A stretch of DNA of 64,000 nucleotides from Hirundichthys speculiger. Lineage: Eukaryota; Chordata; Actinopteri; Beloniformes; Exocoetidae. Below, piece by piece: positions 58,495-64,000 of this stretch. The stretch covers positions 138,697 through 202,696 of the forward strand of contig JAGFBZ010000674.1 in assembly GCA_018398805.1 (NCBI GenBank). The letters run 5' to 3'. Made by a program: the position numbers and the translations under genes. Each line of letters opens with the position of its first letter. Position 1 is the first letter of the stretch. The notes beneath the pieces are model-generated. The model did no database searches, had not been told where the DNA came from, and saw nothing but the letters and a program-made list of their open reading frames with translations.

Positions 58495-59674
58495 TAGGGC
58501 TGGGCGATAAAATCGATTTAATCGATTAATTCGAATTTGTACTTAATGTCGATTTGTTTTAATGAAAATCGATTTTCTCATTAACATCCGCCACCAGCGC
58601 CTGCCTGCTGGGCTCCCGTAGGTCAGAGAGCGCGGAGTGCGCGCCCCCCTCGCGCGCCCCCCTCCCCACCCGCGCTAGGTACACAAACAAGCAAGCAGTG
58701 CTGACCTTACACCGAAGAAAAGAAACGTATCCTCGGTTATTTTGGAATTGGTTCGGGTTCGTGGCGTCAGACACAGAACAAACAGCACCTCGCTGCAAAG
58801 TCTGTTTAAAGGCTGTTGCTACCAAAGGTAGCAGTACTACAATTTACTGCAGCACCTTAAACAGAAGCATGCTGTCGAGTTGGAGAGGTGTTGCTCCCTA
58901 CGAAAAAAACGACCGCGGCAGCCCAAGCACCGCCACCAAAAAACACCTACCGTCTTGGAAACGTTGACAAACTGTATCCCGTATGATAAGAAAGGAGCCC
59001 GGTGGGAAAGCTGTCACGGATGCAGTCGTGATGTATATTGCAAGAGATGTGGTGCCCATATACACCGTGGAAAAGCCGGGGTTTATTCACCTGCTCAAAG
59101 TTTTGGATCCCAGGTACGTGCTACCAGGCCGCAAATATTTTTCTGACGTTGCCTTGCCTCGTAAATTACAATGGAAGCCTATAATTAAATTTTTTATTTT
59201 ATTTGATGCAGATGTTTAAGTTAAGTTAACATGATTCAGGGAGTCAAAAATAGTGCCCAAATACTTTTTGTTTACCACACAAGCACCTCCTTATTATGCA
59301 AAACATGTTCAGGTAACTGAGTTTTGTTTGCACTTTATTTTGTCAACCTCAAAAAAGGGGTCTTATAATACTATGTTTTACTTATTTTTTGTGTCATTTC
59401 GAAACTAGATTACTGAAAAGTTACATTGTCACTGTTCACAATGGCAGGCAGGGCTTGCCATCTCTTTTTTTTGTGGCTTGTTTATGTAACTGAAACCCCA
59501 GGAGGGAAAATTTAAAACAAAAAAACTGAAACTTGTTTTGAACAATTTCTTTGTCATCTACAATTGATTTTAGGTAGGGGATGAAAAAAATCGATTTAAA
59601 TCGTGAATCGGGATTTTTTCTGAAAAAATCGGAGATTTTTTTTTTAGGCCATATCGCCCAGCCCTAGAACTTTT
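58487..59674 (+). mobile_element. Internally deleted hAT element, copy 2, with 8-bp target duplication
   Basis: The element is 58495-59666, with GAACTTTT at 58487-58494 and 59667-59674. It has the same structure as the copy at 50924: terminal repeats, split BED finger, and DPRYVLPGRKYFS near 59111-59150. Differences are almost all one-base indels in homopolymers (GATAAAATCG, TTATTTTGG, AAAAAACACC, GGTGGGAAAG), which shift the remaining frames. Confidence 0.93.
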
Positions 59675-62668
59675 CTTCTGCATCTGCAGTAGAGGTAGGC
59701 CAATGTTCAGGGAAATTTTTCATCTGCATCTGCATAGAGGTAGACCAGATGTTCAGGGAACTTTTCATTTGCATCTGCAGTAGAGGTAGGCCAGATGTTC
59801 AGGGAACTTTCCATCTGCATCTGCAGCAGAGGTAGCCCAGATGTTCAGGGAACTTTCCTTCTGCATCTGCAGTAGAGGTGGGCCAGATGTTCAGGGAACT
59901 TTCCTTCTGCATCTGCAGTAGAGGTGGGCCAAATGTTCAGGGAACTTTTCATCTGCATCTGCAGTAGAGGTAGCCCAGATGTTTAGGGAACTTTTCATCT
60001 GCATCAACAGTAGAGGTAGGCCAGATGTTCAGGGAACTTTCCATCTGCATCTGCAGCAGAGGTAGGCTAGATGTTGAGGGAACTTTCCTTCTGCATCTGC
60101 AGTAGAGGTGGGCCAGATGTTCAGGGAACTTTCCATCTGCATCTGCAGCAGAGGTAGCCCAGATGTTCAGGGAACTTTCCTTCTGCATCTGCAGTAGAGG
60201 TAGGCCAAATGTTCTGGGAAATTTCCATCTTCATCTGCAGCAGAGGTAGGCCAGATGTTCAGGGAACTTTTCTTCTGCATCTGCAGTAGAGGTAGCCCAG
60301 ATATTCTGGGAACTTTCCTTCTGCATCTGCAGCAGAAGTAGGCCAGATGTTCTGGGAACTTTCCATCTGCATCTGCAGCAGAAGTAGGGCAGATGTTCAG
60401 GGAACTTTTCATCTGCATCTGCAGCAGAGGTAGGCCAGATGTTCTGGGAACTTTTCTTCTGCATCTGCCGTAGAGGTAGGCCAGATGTTCAGGGAACTTT
60501 TCATCTGCATCTGCAGTAGAGGTAGGCCAGATGTTCTGGGAACTTTCCATCTGCATCTGCAGTAGAGGTAGAGCAGATGTTCAGGGAACTTTTCTTCTGC
60601 ATCTGCAGTAGAGGTAGACTAGATGTTCTGGGAACTTTCCTTCTGCATCTGCAGTAGAGGTGGGCCAGATGTTCAGGGAACTTTCCATCTGCATCTGCAG
60701 CAGAGGTAGCCCAGATGTTCAGGGAACTTTCCTTCTGCATCTGCAGTAGAGGTAGGCCAAATGTTCAGGGAACTTTTCTTCTGCATCTGCAGTAGAGGTG
60801 GGCCAGATTTTCAGGGAACTTTTCATCTGCATCTGCAGTAGAGGTAGGCCAGATGTTCAGGGAACTTTCCTTCTGCATCTGCAGTAGAGGTAGGCCAGAT
60901 GTTCAGGGAACTTTCCTTCTGCATCTGCAACAGAGGTAGCCCAGATGTTCAGGGAACTTTTCTTCTGCATCTGCAGTAGAGGTAGGCCAGATGTTCAGGG
61001 AACTTTTCATCTGCATCTGCAGTAGAGGTAGCCCAGATGTTTAGGGAACTTTTCATCTGCATCTACAGTAGAGGTAGGCCAGATGTTCAGGGAACTTTCC
61101 ATCTGCCTCTGCAGCAGAGGTAGGCTAGATGTTCAGGGAACTTTCCTTCTGCATTTGCAGTAGAGGTGGGGCCAGATGTTCAGGGAACTTTCCATCTGGC
61201 AACTGCAGCAGAGGTAGCCCAGATGTTCAGGGAACTTTTCCTTCTGCATCTGCAGTAGAGGTAGGCCAAATGTTCTGGGAAATTTCCATCTGCATCTGCA
61301 GCAGAGGTAGGCCAGATGTTCAGGGAACTTTTCTTCTGCATCTGCAGTAGAGGTAGCCCAGATATTCTGGGAACTTTTCTTCTGCATCTGCAGTAGAGGT
61401 AGCCCAGATATTCTGGGAACTTTCCTTCTGCATCTGCAGCAGAAGTAGGCCAGATGTTCTGGGAACTTTCCATCTGCATCTGCAGCAGAAGTAGGGCAGA
61501 TGTTCAGGGAACTTTTCATCTGCATCTGCAGCAGAGGTAGGCCAGGTGTTCAGGGAACTTTCCATCTGCATCTGCAGTAGAGGTAGGCCAGATGTTCAGG
61601 GAACTTTCCTTCTGCATCTGCAGTAGAGGTAGGCCAGATGTTCAGGGAACTTTCCTTCTGCATCTGCAGTAGAGGTGGGCCAGATGTTCAGGGAACTTTC
61701 CGTCTACATCTGCAGTAGAGGTAGACCAGATGTTCAGAGAACTTTCCTTCTGCATCTGCAACAGAGGTAGCCCAGATGTTAAGGGAACTTTTCTTCTGCA
61801 TCTGCAGTAGAGGTAGCCCAGATGTTCAGGGAACTTTTCTTCTGCATCTGCAGTAGAGGTAGGCCAGATGTTCAGGGAACTTTTCATCTGCATCTGCAGT
61901 AGAGGTAGACCAGATGTTCAGGGAACTTTTCATTTGCATCTGCAGTAGAGGTAGGCCAGATGTTCAGGGAACTTTCCATCTGCATCTGCAGCAGAGGTAG
62001 GCCAGATGTTCAGGGAACTTTCCTTCTGCATCTGCAGTAGAGGTGGGCCAGATGTTCAGGGAACTTTCCATCTGCATCTGCAGCAGAGGTAGGCCAGATG
62101 TTCAGGGAACTTTCCATCTGCATCTGCAGTAGAGGTAGGCCCAGATGTTCTGGGAACTTTCCTTCTGCATCTGCAGTAGAGGTGGGCCAGATGTTCAGGG
62201 AACTTTTCTTCTGCATCTGCAGTAGAGGTAGGCCAGATGTTCTGGGAACTTTCCTTCTGCATCTGCAGTAGAGGTAGGCCAGATGTTCTGGGAAATTTCC
62301 ATCTGCATCTGCAGTAGAGGTAGGCCAGATGTTTCTGGGAAATTTCCATCTGCATCTGCAGTTAGAGGTAGGCCAGATGTTCTGGGAACTTTCCTTCTGC
62401 ATCTGCAGTAGAGGTAGCCCAGATGTTCTGGGAACTTTCCTTCTGCATCTGCAGTAGAGGTGGGCCAGATGTTCAGGGAACTTTTCATCTGCATCTGCAG
62501 TAGAGGTAGGCCAGATGTTCAGGGAACTTTTCATCTGCATCTGCAGCAGAGGTAGACCAGATGTTCAGGGAACTTTCCTTTGCATCTGCAACAGAGGTAG
62601 CCCAGATGTTCAGGGAACTTTTCTTCTGCATCTGCAGTAGAGGTAGCCCAGATGTTCAGGGAACTTTT
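59667..62668. repeat. 46-bp minisatellite array, block C
   Basis: About 65 copies. Block C reproduces the last 3 kb of block B: the variant TGCATCTGCCGTAG near 60461 corresponds to 56288, and CCGTCTACATCTGC at 61700 corresponds to 57527 (both offset 4173). Frame-breaking single-base indels cluster at 61165-61240 and 62130-62365. Confidence 0.98.
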
Positions 62669-63848
62669 AGGGCTGGGCGAATAAATCGATTTAATCGATT
62701 AATTCGAATTTGTACTTAATGTCGATTTGTTTTAATTGAAAATCGATTTTCTCATTAACATCCGCCACCAGCGCCTGCCTGCTGGGCTCCCGTAGGTCAG
62801 AGAGCGCGGAGTGAGCGCCCCACTCGCGCGCCCCCCCTCCCCACCCGCGCTAGGTACACAAACAAGCAAGCAGTGCTGACCTTACACCGAAGAAAAGAAA
62901 ACGTATCCTCGGTTATTTGGAATTGGTTCGGGTTCGTGGCGTCAGACACAGAACAAACAGCACCTCGCTGCAAAGTCTGTTTAAAGGCTGTTGCTACCAA
63001 AGGTAGCAGTACTACAATTTACTGCAGCACCTTAAACAGAAGCATGCTGTCGAGTTGGAGAGGTGTTGCTCCCTACGAAAAAAACGACCGCGGCAGCCCA
63101 AGCACCGCCACCAAAAAAAAACCTACCGTCTTGGAAACGTTGACAAACTGTATCCCGTTTATGATAAGAAAGGAGCCCGGTGGAAAGCTGTCACGGATGC
63201 AGTCGTGATGTATATTGCAAGAGATGTGGTGCCCATATACACCGTGGAAAAGCCGGGGTTTATTCACCTGCTCAAAGTTTTGGATCCCAGGTACGTGCTA
63301 CCAGGCCGCAAATATTTTTCTGACGTTGCCTTGCCTCGTAAATTACAATGGAAGCCTATAATTAAATTTTTATTTTATTTGATGCAGATGTTTAAGTTAA
63401 GTTAACATGATTCAGGGAGTCAAAATAGTGCCCAAATACTTTTTGTTACCACACAAGCACCTCCTTATTATGCAAAACATGTTCAGGTAACTGAGTTTTG
63501 TTTGCACTTTATTTTGTCAACCTCAAAAAAGGGGTCTTATAATACTATGTTTTACTTATTTTTTGTGTCATTTCGAAACTAGATTACTGAAAAGTTACAT
63601 TGTCACTGTTCACAATGGCAGGCAGGGCTTGCCATCTCTTTTTTGTGGCTTGTTTATGTACTGAAACCCCAGGAGGGAAAATTTAAACAAAATAAAACTG
63701 AAACTTGTTTTGAACAATTTCTTTGTCATCTACAAATTGATTTTAGGTAGGGGGATGAAAAAAAATCGATTTAAATCGTGAATCGGGATTTTTTCTGAAA
63801 AAATCGGAGATTTTTTTTTAGGCCATATCGCCCAGCCCTAGAACTTTT
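62661..63848 (+). mobile_element. Internally deleted hAT element, copy 3, with 8-bp target duplication
   Basis: The element is about 62669-63840, with GAACTTTT at 62661-62668 and 63841-63848. The left terminus lacks the first T and carries an extra A (AGGGCTGGGCGAATAAATCG). The segment from MLTLHRRKENVSSVIW to WFGF and CKVC is in one frame here (62873 onward). The same frameshift as in the other copies still breaks the BED finger after the CxxC pair, so it was present before the copies were made. Confidence 0.93.
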
Positions 63849-64000
63849 CTTCTGCATCTGCAGTAGAGGTAGGCCAGAAGTTCAGAAGCAGTAGATTGTT
63901 TTTCATCTTGCATCTGCAGTAGAGGTAGGGCCAGAGTCAGGGAACTTTCTTGCATCTGCAGCAGAGGTAGCCCAGATGTCAGGGAACTTTCCTTCTGCAT
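63841..64000. repeat. 46-bp minisatellite array, block D (cut by window end)
   Basis: Three to four units with many small indels (GAAGTTCAGAAGCAGTAG, CATCTTGCATC, GGCCAGAGTCAGGG). Their frequency is much higher than elsewhere in the array. Confidence 0.93.

Noticed and set aside
48288..62540. Many minus-strand frames with Cys/Arg-rich 46-residue repeats
   Set aside because: They are the 46-bp array read in its three frames; stops appear wherever a variant occurs.
50924..63840. Three independent hAT insertions into the same target
   Set aside because: The rare array variant 968-969 bp upstream and matching right flanks show the copies were duplicated together with their surroundings.
47611..64000. 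CRISPR-like array of regularly spaced repeats
   Set aside because: Units are contiguous with no unique spacers, and the setting is a vertebrate genome; there are no cas genes.

Overview
The window looks like a stretch of a ray-finned fish (teleost, probably percomorph) nuclear genome. The grounds are inference from repeat content: Rex3/RTE-like, L2-like and L1-like LINE remnants, a tRNA-derived SINE with the TTTGCTCCATGTCTTCC type body seen in percomorphs, Tc1-like fragments and MITEs, hAT/BED-finger elements, and a LINE 3' end closing in AATAAAGCTGATTCTGATTCTG. There are no bacterial-style genes. The only plausible host-gene pieces are a CpG-rich block ending in a good splice donor (about 7560-7940) and a signal-peptide exon (ATG at 44649, donor after 44727), both on the + strand. 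They could be exon 1 (non-coding) and exon 2 (first coding) of one secreted or membrane protein gene, with about 36.7 kb of intron 1 between them. I do not recognise the protein.

The main feature is tandem repetition. About 27 kb of the 64 kb is minisatellite: a 74-bp unit (1-4445), 28-bp (5950-6468), TA (6603-6686), 19-bp (9168-14475), 8-bp (22905-23012 and 30706-31784), 20-bp (28944-29662), 18-bp (33741-34743), 65-bp (35229-36391) and 46-bp (47611 to the window end). Nearly all long open frames here are artefacts of these arrays. Several arrays have higher-order structure: 20- and 32-unit offsets in the 74-bp array, a 148-bp super-unit (seven 19-mers plus one 15-mer) in the 19-bp array, and kilobase-scale duplications in the 46-bp array.

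Between the arrays lie decayed transposons: an L2-like LINE with its catalytic segment missing (16258-17152, -), a hAT 5' end with BED finger (about 19200-19709, -), a second L2-like LINE with an L1 ORF1-like head (about 19855-22260, -), an L1-like RT (about 24487-26568, +), a LINE 3' end (27597-27910, +), SINEs (30163-30345, 42466-42605), TIR elements (8566-8825, 30367-30495, 39725-40090), Tc1 fragments (38045-38265, -; 41155-41400, +), a Rex3-like fragment (43255-44190, +), two large inverted repeats (6806-7236, 42745-43030) and an AT-rich degenerate repeat family found at four places.

The most striking part is the last 16 kb. Three near-identical copies of a 1.17-kb internally deleted hAT element (TIR TAGGGCTGGGCGATA, TSD GAACTTTT, BED-finger remnant) sit inside the 46-bp array. 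Each has the same insertion point, and each has the same rare array variant 968-969 bp upstream. This shows one insertion followed by co-amplification with the minisatellite, not three insertions. I found no convincing new enzymatic or defence system; the novelty is in repeat architecture.
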